Source: Arenicellales bacterium (lineage in GTDB: Bacteria > Pseudomonadota > Gammaproteobacteria > Arenicellales > JAANXG01). Taken from it: a stretch of DNA of 60,405 nt. This document shows, piece after piece, positions 29,134 through 38,687 of the stretch. The notes under the pieces were generated by a model that was given only the letters and a program-made list of their open reading frames with translations, had not been told where the DNA came from and searched no databases. Position numbers and translations under genes: made by a program. The stretch spans positions 1 through 60,405 of the forward strand of contig JASJAT010000052.1 of the NCBI GenBank assembly GCA_030066885.1. The letters run 5' to 3'. The stretch's first letter is position 1; every line of letters starts with the position of its first letter.

Positions 29134-29505
29134 TTACTTGCCCACGCTCCATAGACCTGCTCCCCGTGCCGCGATAAACAAAAAGATGAAACAGTAAAGT
29201 GCTGCAATTTCACCCCCGTTGGCAATAGGGAAAAAGCTCTTAGTGCCATGAGCCATCCAATAAGCCACCGCCATCGTGCCACTACAGATAAAGGCTGCTG
29301 ACCGCGTAAATAGACCAATCATAATGAGCGTACCACCAACCAACTCAATTGCACCCGCAGCGCCCGCTATGGGATTAAGAGAGCCAAACGGGTACTCGAC
29401 TGGGAAATTGAAAAATTTCTGGGTGCCATGCCATATAAACAAAAACCCACTGACTATTCTTAACAATGCATAAGTATGGTCTTTGTAATTGTCTAACCAT
29501 TTCAT
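29134..29505 (-). CDS. DoxX family membrane protein
   Basis: LRIVSGFLFIWHGTQKFF ... AAGAIELVGGTLIMIGLFTR ... GTMAVAYWMAH. Confidence 0.85.
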   Translation of the reverse strand: MKWLDNYKDHTYALLRIVSGFLFIWHGTQKFFNFPVEYPFGSLNPIAGAAGAIELVGGTLIMIGLFTRSAAFICSGTMAVAYWMAHGTKSFFPIANGGEIAALYCFIFLFIAARGAGLWSVGK

Positions 29506-29777
29506 TAGATCTTGCTCCTGTTTTTGAGAAATATGACAAGTTTACACGCCTTGATCGCGGTTTCTTGGCGCGGATTTCCTGTGGGCTCTCGAGTTTATGT
29601 CACTCCAGGACCGAAGTTTTTTACTTCTCTTCTTTAGTCAGAATTAAACTTCGCTCCGACCTCAATGGCTGATGGGTGGAGGTTAATTGTTGCCACCAAG
29701 TGTGGCGAACACCACATATTTATCAGCATCGGTTTGCGAAAATATCAAACATCATGAGAGACAGTTAGGTGACCGCC

Positions 29778-29897
29778 ATGCAAACCGCTCACGATACATA
29801 CGATCTAACAGAACACAGAGCCACTGGTAAAGACGTTAAAAGTGGTTGGATATTAGTTGCCTTAATAAATCTTGGCCTAGTGGTCCTAACGCTTTAA
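29778..29897 (+). CDS. Microprotein A (39 aa), single hydrophobic C-terminal segment
   Basis: MQTAHDTYDLTEHRATGKDVKSGWILVALINLGLVVLTL*; paralogous to 46345..46446; below the ORF-track length limit. Confidence 0.65.
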   Translation: MQTAHDTYDLTEHRATGKDVKSGWILVALINLGLVVLTL

Positions 29898-30141
29898 GGC
29901 AATACAATTTAGATTCACAAACTGACCCAACCGCAGCGGGTTGGATGAGTGCAACCATCTTCAAAAAGGTCCTCGTCCAGGCTTTCCATCGAATATGTTC
30001 TCCTAGGTTGAATCCCAACGATGGATCGTCGTGGTAAATCTATAAGTTTTTTTCCGGTGAATAGTTGTATATTGTGACGTGCGCCGTTTACTTCATCGAT
30101 TGCAGACCAGAAGGTTGAACTCAGTATGAGAGGATTCACAC

Positions 30142-30528
30142 ATGCATAAAAGTCGGCTTGGCACGCTTATCATAGATTGCCTCACAGACGACCTTCAAAG
30201 AGAGGTGGCATTTTGGAGTGCTGCCTTAGGCTGTACTGAACAACCCTACGACGAGCCGGAAAGTCAGAACTACATAAAGCTTCAAACCGACTCGACTCAG
30301 CCCACGATCGAAGTTCAGAAGGTAGATCATCCAAGCAGGGTTCATCTAGACATCGAGACAGATAACATCCAAGCAGAGGTTGAGCGTCTTGAAAAACTAG
30401 GAGCTAAGAAGGTGGCAAAGGTACGGGATTGGTGGGTAATGGAGGCGCCGAGCGGTCACCGGTTCTGTGTCGTAAGACCTCAGCGTCCCGATTTTGAGGA
30501 AGGGGCAAACGTGTGGGATGACGATTAA
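30142..30528 (+). CDS. VOC (glyoxalase-like) family protein
   Basis: DDLQREVAFWSAALG ... RVHLDIETDNIQAEVERLEKLGA ... APSGHRFCVV. Confidence 0.8.
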   Translation: MHKSRLGTLIIDCLTDDLQREVAFWSAALGCTEQPYDEPESQNYIKLQTDSTQPTIEVQKVDHPSRVHLDIETDNIQAEVERLEKLGAKKVAKVRDWWVMEAPSGHRFCVVRPQRPDFEEGANVWDDD

Positions 30529-30585
30529 TATGTCATCTGCCATAAAAGCATGATCAGGCGTTTTGTTGTGCGCTGAACAACAGGG

Positions 30586-33150
30586 TCAGGTTTTGGGTAA
30601 CTCGTTGGCCGGATCGTACAACCCTTTGCAGCCTACGGCTTCAACCTTCATCGGAAACGATTCCTCGAAATATTCCATCCTCAATTCCCTGCCTTCATTA
30701 GCGTAATCTCGCGGCAGGTACGCCAAGGCGATATTCTTGCCGACAGAGGGACCGTAGGCGATGCTGGTGATATAGGAACGTCTGCCCAACTCATCCACCA
30801 ATACCTCATTGGATTCGGGATCAAGCACCGGCCACTGACCAACCGGGTAACGGGCGATGCCCTTTGCGTCCACGTTATCCGTCATCGTCATCGTGCACAG
30901 GTACGCTGGCTGATGTTCGCGCTCCCGCTGTGCGACATAGGCAGCCTTGCCATGAAAGTCCGCCTGCTTGACCTTGGGCCTCGCAAGACCTGCCTCGTAC
31001 AGGTTGTACTCGGTTAAAAGATCTGCGTTTTGCAGTCGAAGGCTTTTCTCCAGGCGCCGGCTGTTGGCATAGGTCTCCACGCCGACCGGCGTCGGACCCT
31101 GCTCATATACTATGTCCCACAGCGACAGGCCATAGCTGAACGGAACGTGCAGTTCCCAGCCCTGTTCACCCACATAGGATATACGGAATGCCAGCACTGG
31201 AATGCCCCGCAGGGTAATATTCCGAGTGGTGGCAAAGGGAAAATTATCGGCTTCCAGTTGTTCCGGTTTATCGGCCACAGCCTGCAACACCTTACGCGCA
31301 TTGGGTCCCCACACACCCAAGCAAGCAAGATGATCGCTGCGGTCTTCGATGTATACGTTCCATCCACGGTCTTCCGCCATCCGTTTCATCCAGACATAGT
31401 CCCTATTGCCTGCATCGGCGCCGTCGATCACCCGGAACCTGTCCGATGCGAGTCGAATCACCGTGAGATCAGCGCGTATACCTCCCGCGTGATCTAAAAA
31501 GTGAGTGTATATTCCCTTCCCGACCGCGGTATCACCGCCCACCTTGGCAACACAAAGGTACTCCATCAATGTCTCCGCATCGGCGCCGGCAACATCGTAA
31601 ACCGCGAAGTGGGACAGGTTGATCATCCCGACGTTTTCGGACAGGGCAAGATGTTCAGCGTTGGATACCCGCCAGAAGTGGCGGCTGTCCCATTCGTTTT
31701 CGCGCACCGGTACCCGGTCGCCATACTTCTCCAACAGATGTTCGTTGGAAGCGTATCCATGCGCCCGCTCCCAGCCAGCAAGTTCCATGAAATACCCGCC
31801 CAGTTCTTGCTCTCGCGACCAAAACGGGCTGCGGCGAAGATTGCGCCCTTTAGTGTAGGGTTCGCGCGTGTGCACCGCCGGGTTATAGATTTTGAATGCT
31901 GTTTCGTAGCAGCGGTCGTAGATGTAGGAAGGCGTCTTCTGGATTGGGTAATAGCGGGCGACATCGATGCCGTGGACATCCATCTCGGTCACACCGTCGG
32001 TCATCATTTCCGCCAACACTTTTCCGATACCGGGTGCGTCTTTGACCCATACCGACTCGGCGTACCACAGTCCGCGGGTATCGGGTGATTCCCCGATTGA
32101 AGGACCACCATCCGCCGTGACCTGCAACAAACCATTGAAGGAGCGCTTCTCATCCCAGCCCAGTTCACCGAGGATGGGTGTCAACTCCATCGCCCGCTCC
32201 AGGGGCTCCATGATTTGTTCGATTTCGAGGTCGCGCTGAGAGGGCGACAGACGGGCTTCCTCTTTCTCTAGAAGATTCATTGGATGTACCAAGCGCGGAT
32301 CCTTCTCTTCGTAGTAACCCCATTCGATCTGACCGCCTTCTGGTGTGGTGGAGTCACCGGTGTCTCGGAGATATGCCGAGTTACCCTGGTCACGCAGTAG
32401 GGGGTAACCGATATCTTTTCCGGTGCCGTCGAACTCGGTGAAGGGGCCGAAAAAAGACAAAGGATGATCCACCGGCATGATTGGGAGGTCTTCGCCGGCC
32501 ATTTCTGCTATGAGGCGTCCCCATAAACCCGCGCAGACCACCACTGTACTGGTTTCGATGTAACCTCGACTCGTTTGTATACCCTTTATCCTGCCGCTCT
32601 CTATATCGAGACCGGTAGCCGGCGTGTTGGGGAAAGTCTGCAATTTACCGGTTGCCTCGGCCTGCTCAACCAATATACTCACCACAGTCTGGGAACGAGG
32701 TACGACCAGACCGGCGTCTGGATCCCACATTGCACCCTGGATCATGTCTTCTTCCAGTAGCGGGAATTTCTCCTTTGTTTCCTTCGCGCTGATCATCCGA
32801 ACATTGGTGCCGAACGCTTTTCCCGAGCCAACTTTACGCTTGAGTTCTTCCATGCGTTCATCATCGTCGCGACGCGCTACTTCAAGACCGCCGATCCGAC
32901 TGTAATGCCCCAACTTGTCGTAAAACTCCACACTGTATTTGGTGGTGTAACAAGTCATGTTGTCATGGGCCGTTAGATAGCAGAAATCAGACGCGTGGGA
33001 AGTGGAACCGATGTCGGTAGGAATCGAGGACTTGTCGATGCCGACAATATCCTGCCAACCTTTTTCAATCAGGTGATGCACGACCGAGGCACCGACAATT
33101 CCACCTTGGCCGATGATGACAACATTTGCACGAGTAGGAAAGCTCGCCAT
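30586..33150 (-). CDS. FAD-dependent oxidoreductase with GcvT-type C-terminal domains (dimethylglycine/sarcosine dehydrogenase-like)
   Basis: VVIIGQGGIVGASVVHHLIEKG FAD motif, SHAS putative flavinylation region, GcvT-like LRIGYVGEQGWELHVP pattern (FRISYVGEQGWELHVP). Confidence 0.88.
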   Translation of the reverse strand: MASFPTRANVVIIGQGGIVGASVVHHLIEKGWQDIVGIDKSSIPTDIGSTSHASDFCYLTAHDNMTCYTTKYSVEFYDKLGHYSRIGGLEVARRDDDERMEELKRKVGSGKAFGTNVRMISAKETKEKFPLLEEDMIQGAMWDPDAGLVVPRSQTVVSILVEQAEATGKLQTFPNTPATGLDIESGRIKGIQTSRGYIETSTVVVCAGLWGRLIAEMAGEDLPIMPVDHPLSFFGPFTEFDGTGKDIGYPLLRDQGNSAYLRDTGDSTTPEGGQIEWGYYEEKDPRLVHPMNLLEKEEARLSPSQRDLEIEQIMEPLERAMELTPILGELGWDEKRSFNGLLQVTADGGPSIGESPDTRGLWYAESVWVKDAPGIGKVLAEMMTDGVTEMDVHGIDVARYYPIQKTPSYIYDRCYETAFKIYNPAVHTREPYTKGRNLRRSPFWSREQELGGYFMELAGWERAHGYASNEHLLEKYGDRVPVRENEWDSRHFWRVSNAEHLALSENVGMINLSHFAVYDVAGADAETLMEYLCVAKVGGDTAVGKGIYTHFLDHAGGIRADLTVIRLASDRFRVIDGADAGNRDYVWMKRMAEDRGWNVYIEDRSDHLACLGVWGPNARKVLQAVADKPEQLEADNFPFATTRNITLRGIPVLAFRISYVGEQGWELHVPFSYGLSLWDIVYEQGPTPVGVETYANSRRLEKSLRLQNADLLTEYNLYEAGLARPKVKQADFHGKAAYVAQREREHQPAYLCTMTMTDNVDAKGIARYPVGQWPVLDPESNEVLVDELGRRSYITSIAYGPSVGKNIALAYLPRDYANEGRELRMEYFEESFPMKVEAVGCKGLYDPANELPKT

Positions 33151-33408
33151 GGACTACGTCTCCGTGTGTATTTTTTTCGACTGGTTTGAGATATGCATAA
33201 CGGCTGGATCAAGTAGACAAATCGAGTCAGACATTGTGACCTACACGCTGCATCTCAAAGTTGTGAGTGGTTAGATTATAAGCAGGTTTATTCTGACAGA
33301 TAAGCGCGTAGCCGACTTCTAGTTTCCACACAGCGGATGGATGGGAGTGGCAATGGAACCAGTTTACGGTCTAAGGCGCATTGTCTGCTGCGACCTCAAT
33401 CAAATATC

Positions 33409-33476
33409 ACTTCGAATAATTCTTACTTTTTATTCCTATAAATCGACTTATCGGAATAGTTGTCTGCGCCTAATAT
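33409..33476 (+). promoter_or_regulatory. Conserved promoter element copy 1: TTCGAA box + ATAAATCGACTTATCGGAAT + -10 TAATAT
   Basis: Shares a 20-nt identical block and exact spacings with 46245-46312; TTATCG-N17-TAATAT. Confidence 0.65.
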
Positions 33477-33588
33477 AGCAACCAGATCCAGTTACAAGTC
33501 ACAGCAGGGATCCACCCGGCAAACTGGCACAAACGATAACTGGTTGATTTCAACCCGACTTACCAAAGTCAACTAAGGAGAATAGCTA

Positions 33589-33672
33589 ATGTACCTGATA
33601 GCGAAGATTTGCAAGACCAAACCGGTAGTACGAAAACGGCCTACAAGGGCTGGAGGTGCGGACAATGAATAG
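33589..33672 (+). CDS. Short leader ORF, 27 aa, overlapping the next start
   Basis: AAGGAG RBS; MYLIAKICKTKPVVRKRPTRAGGADNE*; the ATG of the next ORF (33665) lies inside its end. Confidence 0.45.
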   Translation: MYLIAKICKTKPVVRKRPTRAGGADNE

Positions 33673-33868
33673 CTTCGTGGACCTTTGGCCGACAACCGAG
33701 TCGTTTCACATGCCCTGCGTACCACTCACCGATGCGCAGACTAAAGACTACCGGGACTTGATGACCAGAGCTGAGGCACTTCAAGCGTTGGGCCGATACC
33801 AAGAGTCCAGGCGCATAAAACAGGTCGCTTCAGACATTCTTCGGACCGGTGCACCGAATTTGGATTGA
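33665..33868 (+). CDS. Small hypothetical protein, 67 aa
   Basis: ORF with GGAGG upstream, in line with the DUF533 gene. Confidence 0.5.
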   Translation: MNSFVDLWPTTESFHMPCVPLTDAQTKDYRDLMTRAEALQALGRYQESRRIKQVASDILRTGAPNLD

Positions 33869-33950
33869 CACCGATGATCGATACCGGGAGTCCGGAACCC
33901 TAATCAACGTGAGCCCAGTTTCACTTGAGCTAACTACAGGAGAACACAAT

Positions 33951-34604
33951 ATGTTTGATGCAAAACGATTACTCGATCAACTCGTCGGTAGCGGTGTAGC
34001 CGGCGGTTTCGCAGGAGGACTAGCCGGTGGGGCGCTGGCCAAAACCCTGACGGGGAAGAAGGCCAGAAAATTCGCCGGTTCAGCATTACAGCTGGGTGGC
34101 CTAGCCCTGGTTGGCGGGCTCGCTTATAAAGCATGGCAGAACTACCAGCGCGGTTCAGCCCCTGCATCGCCGAGCGGTGGCGGGGTTGCCACTCTACCCT
34201 CCCGCAGTGCTTTTCTTCCCGACAGCAGTGACCGCGCCGGCACCAATGCCCTCAGCCTGCTGCTTGCACGTGCGATCATTTCGGCTGCCAAAGCGGACGG
34301 AAAGATCGATGCAGAAGAGAGCCAAGCGATTTTGCATCAGATCAACGGACTCGACCTGCCAGCGGAAGACAAGGGGTTTCTGTTTGAGGAGTACGGTCGG
34401 CCACTGGACTTACAAGGCCTGGTGTCGGCTGTTGATTCCCCGGAACATGCCGCCGAGGTATACGCGGCATCTGTGTTGACAGTCGCTCCGCCGTCTCCGC
34501 CGGAGAAAATCTATCTTGATTCCCTTGCTAAAACGCTAGGTCTGGAATCGGGCCTGGTAAATGAGATCCACAACACAGTGCAGGCCAATCGAGCGGCGGC
34601 CTAA
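33951..34604 (+). CDS. TerB/DUF533 family protein
   Basis: MFDAKRLLDQLVG..., glycine-rich N-terminus and TerB-like ARAIISAAKADGKIDAEE. Confidence 0.85.
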   Translation: MFDAKRLLDQLVGSGVAGGFAGGLAGGALAKTLTGKKARKFAGSALQLGGLALVGGLAYKAWQNYQRGSAPASPSGGGVATLPSRSAFLPDSSDRAGTNALSLLLARAIISAAKADGKIDAEESQAILHQINGLDLPAEDKGFLFEEYGRPLDLQGLVSAVDSPEHAAEVYAASVLTVAPPSPPEKIYLDSLAKTLGLESGLVNEIHNTVQANRAAA

Positions 34605-34744
34605 CAACCATAGAAGCCTGGCGGTATAGATTTAAGGGGCGAAAATGTTGGCATCGTCATACTACCGCCAGCATTTCTTCCCAAGGTGGCACTTCCTCAA
34701 CTGCCTTTTCTTGGTTTAAGCGGCATAGAAAATAACCTCCTTCC

Positions 34745-35713
34745 ATGATTCTGCCGCTCCTCTCTTTCCTCTTTGGAATCATCGTCCTTGTCTGGAGCGC
34801 AGATCGCTTCGTGGCGGGATCCGCCTCTACGGCAAGCCACTTCGGTATGCCGCGGCTGTTGGTCGGCATGTTGGTGATCGGTTTCGGGACGTCGGCACCG
34901 GAGATGGTCGTATCCGCCCTCGCCGCGTCCTCGGGCAATACCGAGATCGGTTTGGGCAATGCTTATGGATCCAACATTGCCAATATCGCGCTCATTCTCG
35001 GTTTGACTGCCCTGATTCATCCGATCGCCGTGCACTCCGGAGTGCTGCGCAAGGAGCTGCCCATTTTAGCTGTTGTGACGGCGCTCGCTGCATACCAGGT
35101 GTGGGACGGCCGACTTACCCGTCTCGAGGCGATCTTACTACTCGTGGCATTTGCGGGCCTTCTGGCGTGGTCCATACACAAGGGCCTGCGGCATCGCGCC
35201 GATGCCCCACCAGGCCACACGGAACGGGAGCTTGGCGCGGGGGGAATGCCCATCGCGCGTGCGTTGTTCTGGCTTGCCTTAGGTCTGATACTGCTCGTTG
35301 CCAGTTCTCGCGTACTGGTTTGGAGCGCTGTGGAGATTGCAAAGTTACTCGAGGTAAGCGACCTGGTCATCGGTTTGACGATCGTGGCCCTCGGGACATC
35401 GCTGCCGGAGCTGGCGTCTACAGTTGTCGCGGTTCGCAGAGGCGAGCATGATATTGCCGTAGGTAATGTCCTCGGCTCAAACCTGTTCAACACATTGCTC
35501 GTCGTTGGAATCGCAGTGGCAATTGAGCCGACCGTAGTCCCACCGGAGATCTTCTCCCGCGATATGGTTGTGATGGGTGCTCTTACCCTGGCGCTGTTTG
35601 TCGTGTGTTTCGGATTTCAAGGTCCGGGCCGGGTGCAGCGGTTCGAGGGTGCGGCTCTGCTGTCGGTTTTCTTAGTTTATAACACCTACTTGGTGAGTGG
35701 CGCTGTCAGTTGA
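34745..35713 (+). CDS. Calcium/sodium antiporter, CaCA family
   Basis: Two alpha repeats: VIGFGTSAPEMVVSALAASSGNTEIGLGNAYGSNIANI and IVALGTSLPELASTVVAVRRGEHDIAVGNVLGSNLFN. Confidence 0.93.
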   Translation: MILPLLSFLFGIIVLVWSADRFVAGSASTASHFGMPRLLVGMLVIGFGTSAPEMVVSALAASSGNTEIGLGNAYGSNIANIALILGLTALIHPIAVHSGVLRKELPILAVVTALAAYQVWDGRLTRLEAILLLVAFAGLLAWSIHKGLRHRADAPPGHTERELGAGGMPIARALFWLALGLILLVASSRVLVWSAVEIAKLLEVSDLVIGLTIVALGTSLPELASTVVAVRRGEHDIAVGNVLGSNLFNTLLVVGIAVAIEPTVVPPEIFSRDMVVMGALTLALFVVCFGFQGPGRVQRFEGAALLSVFLVYNTYLVSGAVS

Positions 35714-37188
35714 AGCCCTGCGCCTCGGATGTAGCGCAGGATCCATTCGAAGATGTCGCCTGGAGGTACTCGGCCGACCCAGGTGACACCCCGCGTCGGT
35801 GAATAAAACCAAATCACCGCTGCAATGGCGATGCCCGCAATGACAATGGCGGTGTTCATTGCTGACGGCGGACCACCGTTGACGACAAGCGGGAAAGCCA
35901 ACACCAATACCAGCAATCCCAACCAGGGCAGTGCCAAGCCAGCTCCGTGACTCGACGGGTCAGTGGTATAAGGCCGAACTAGATTCAGGAAGCGGGCCAT
36001 CAACAAGGTGGCACCGAACGTTGAAACAAACAACAACCCGACAAACATTTGAATCCAACCGCTGTATCCCGTGTCGAGGGCGATTTTCAATATGTCCTTG
36101 GCGGCAGCACCCGATGTCAGTGGCGCACCTGCCAGGGCGAGGGCCGGAATGAACAACAAGTAAAACACCCATGACGCACCGGTGTCTTTGGCAATACCCA
36201 CGCCAAGAAACAATGCACCTTTAGCCAGACCATGATGCGCGGCGTAGATGGCCAGCGCTGAAATTACCGCCGGCGCTAGACGTGGATCCATCGCTATCAG
36301 GCCTATGGCAGCGCTCATGATGCCCATCTTGCCGATGCTCGAGTAGGCCAGAACAGCCTTGGGTTCCTTCTGCATCAGTCCAACCGGAATCGCGCTCAGG
36401 GTCGTCATCGCTCCAACCGCCAAAAGCAAACCCCCAAACTCGGGCAACGCCGATTCACCGAGTGGGAGATAACGCATCCATCCAATCAGCGCTGCCTTGA
36501 TCATAGTCCCGCTTAAAACGGCGCTGGCTGGCACCGGGGCTGCGGGGTGGGCGAGCGGCAACCAGAAATGAACACCGATCAGCCCTGCCTTGATGGCAAA
36601 GGCCAATCCCAGAAATGTGAGCTCTATGTTGCCCGCCCCGATAATCGCGCCCACATCGGGTGTCAGGTCGCCGGTGCGCTGATACAGCAACAGTAGCCCT
36701 ATCAGCAATGCGAATTCAGCAGCCAGCGTCATCACAAGGTAAACCCGGCCTGCATGGCGAACCGATTCGGTCCCGTCGTGCACAACCAATCCATAGGCGG
36801 CGAGCCCCATTAGCGCGAATCCCAGATAGAAACTCGACAGGTCCTGACCGATGATCAAACCGAAATTTCCACCCATGGCCAGCATAAAAACGACTCGAAA
36901 ACGGCCGGCACGCGAATCGTCGGACATTTGCAGCGTGGCTTGGGCCCCTGCGACAAGCCACAGAACGGCAGTGAACAAAAGAAAAATGCGGGACGTGTCA
37001 TCCAGCCCCAGCTGAACACCGAGCAACAACCAGGGGATCTCGACCGATTCATTTGATGGGACCAGGGCAGCGGCTGCCAGCGCCGGCAGGGTGGCCAGTG
37101 CCGGCAGCAAACGACCCTTTCGACTGTATGCGAGTAGTGCCAGCACCAGAGGCGACAGCCAGGTGAACACGAGTAGGGCAGCATTCAT
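35686..37188 (-). CDS. Mrp-type antiporter NuoL/M/N-like subunit (third, extra copy)
   Basis: HFWLPLAHPAAPVPASAVLSG, multi-TM; 4-nt overlap with next gene. Confidence 0.85.
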   Translation of the reverse strand: MNAALLVFTWLSPLVLALLAYSRKGRLLPALATLPALAAAALVPSNESVEIPWLLLGVQLGLDDTSRIFLLFTAVLWLVAGAQATLQMSDDSRAGRFRVVFMLAMGGNFGLIIGQDLSSFYLGFALMGLAAYGLVVHDGTESVRHAGRVYLVMTLAAEFALLIGLLLLYQRTGDLTPDVGAIIGAGNIELTFLGLAFAIKAGLIGVHFWLPLAHPAAPVPASAVLSGTMIKAALIGWMRYLPLGESALPEFGGLLLAVGAMTTLSAIPVGLMQKEPKAVLAYSSIGKMGIMSAAIGLIAMDPRLAPAVISALAIYAAHHGLAKGALFLGVGIAKDTGASWVFYLLFIPALALAGAPLTSGAAAKDILKIALDTGYSGWIQMFVGLLFVSTFGATLLMARFLNLVRPYTTDPSSHGAGLALPWLGLLVLVLAFPLVVNGGPPSAMNTAIVIAGIAIAAVIWFYSPTRGVTWVGRVPPGDIFEWILRYIRGAGLQLTAPLTK

Positions 37189-38687
37189 CGCAGGTACTCC
37201 CGCTCCGCGATCAGCTCAGCCCACTCAAGAGGACTGTACGGGGCAGCCGCGAACAGCCCTGCCGCGAGTGCCAGCACCGCCGTGGCTACAGGGGGCCAGA
37301 ACAGGGCACCGGTCGTCTCAAACCAGCCCGTCCTTGGGTGCTCGTTTGGCCAGTCAACCGGCGCCTCAAGGAACCAAGCACGGTATAAAACCGGGAGGAA
37401 GTAAGCCGCGTTGAGTAAACTGCTGATGATCAGAACCGGTAGCACCCAGGCAGCCGCGCCGGCCTCCAAGGCACCCAAACCAAGATACCACTTGGTGACG
37501 TAGCCGGCTACCGGGGGTATGCCGATCATCCCCAACGCTCCCACGGTAAACGCAAGTGTTGTGCCCGGCATACGACGGCCGATTCCATTCATTTCACTGA
37601 CTTTATGCACACCCAACGTCTCGGCGTAGTTGCCGGCGGCGAAAAACAATGTGATCTTCATCACCCCCTGGTGCACAAGGTGTACTACACCACCGATGGT
37701 CGCTATCGGCCCGAGTGTCGCCGTACCGAGGGCGATGTAGGAGACCTGACTGACAGTGGAATAAGCCAAGCGTTTTTTAAGGTTGTCCTGAGACAGAGCC
37801 TTTATGGAACCGTAAATGATTGTGACAGCCGCCATGACACCGAGGGGGAGCAACAAATTAAGGTCCGCCGCGAATTCAACACCATACACGTCGTACACCA
37901 CTCGAACGATACCGAATGCGCCGGCTTTGACTACGGCGACCGCATGAAGCAGGGCGCTGACCGGTGCCGGAGCTACCATCGCCTGCGGTAACCAGCCGTG
38001 TAGCGGAACAAGTGCAGCTTTGACACCCAGTCCAAGCACCAGCAGCACAAAGATCCATTTGAGCTGGCTGTATGTCTGCTCGGGTAGACGCGACAACACA
38101 CCTCCCTCCACAAAAGTGACCGGACCGGCGACGGCGTGCAACCACACAGCGCCCAATAGCAATGCGAGACCACCGCCCAGGGTATAAACCAGATAGATTC
38201 GCGCCCCGCGAATCGCCTCGGTGTTACCCCTATGCGCCACCAGCGGATAGGTGGCCAGCGTCAGCAGCTCGTAAAAGATCACGAATGTGAACAGATTAGC
38301 AGCCAATGCAAGTCCAACAGTCGCCGATACGCATAGGCTAAAAAATCCGAAGAAGCGACTCCGTTTTGGCGAGTGCTCCAGATAACCGATCGCGTAGAGA
38401 GTGGTGACGAACCACAGTATCGTGGACAGGGTAACGAACAGAACCGACAGTGCGTCGGCGTGCAGTGCCAGTTCAAGTCCAGGCGCCAGGGTCCAGCGGG
38501 TGGCATAGACCTTTTCGTGGAACACACCCCAGATCATGATACCGACGAGCACCAGCTTGGCGAAGGCACCACCAAGGTTCAGCAGTGTGCGGGTAAATTG
38601 GCTACCCTCGCGTAGAAAAAAAATGACCAGGCCCGGAAGCAGCGAGGAGGCGACGATCAGGCCGGGCAGCGTAGACGATAGGTTCAT
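37185..38687 (-). CDS. Mrp-type antiporter subunit D-like
   Basis: PLHGWLPQAMVAPAPVSALLHAVAVVKAG; YELLTLATYPLVAHR. Confidence 0.9.
   Translation of the reverse strand: MNLSSTLPGLIVASSLLPGLVIFFLREGSQFTRTLLNLGGAFAKLVLVGIMIWGVFHEKVYATRWTLAPGLELALHADALSVLFVTLSTILWFVTTLYAIGYLEHSPKRSRFFGFFSLCVSATVGLALAANLFTFVIFYELLTLATYPLVAHRGNTEAIRGARIYLVYTLGGGLALLLGAVWLHAVAGPVTFVEGGVLSRLPEQTYSQLKWIFVLLVLGLGVKAALVPLHGWLPQAMVAPAPVSALLHAVAVVKAGAFGIVRVVYDVYGVEFAADLNLLLPLGVMAAVTIIYGSIKALSQDNLKKRLAYSTVSQVSYIALGTATLGPIATIGGVVHLVHQGVMKITLFFAAGNYAETLGVHKVSEMNGIGRRMPGTTLAFTVGALGMIGIPPVAGYVTKWYLGLGALEAGAAAWVLPVLIISSLLNAAYFLPVLYRAWFLEAPVDWPNEHPRTGWFETTGALFWPPVATAVLALAAGLFAAAPYSPLEWAELIAEREYLR

Noticed and set aside
31030-32088. 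155- and 195-aa plus-strand ORFs inside the dehydrogenase gene
   Set aside because: Antisense to a well-supported 854-aa FAD/GcvT protein
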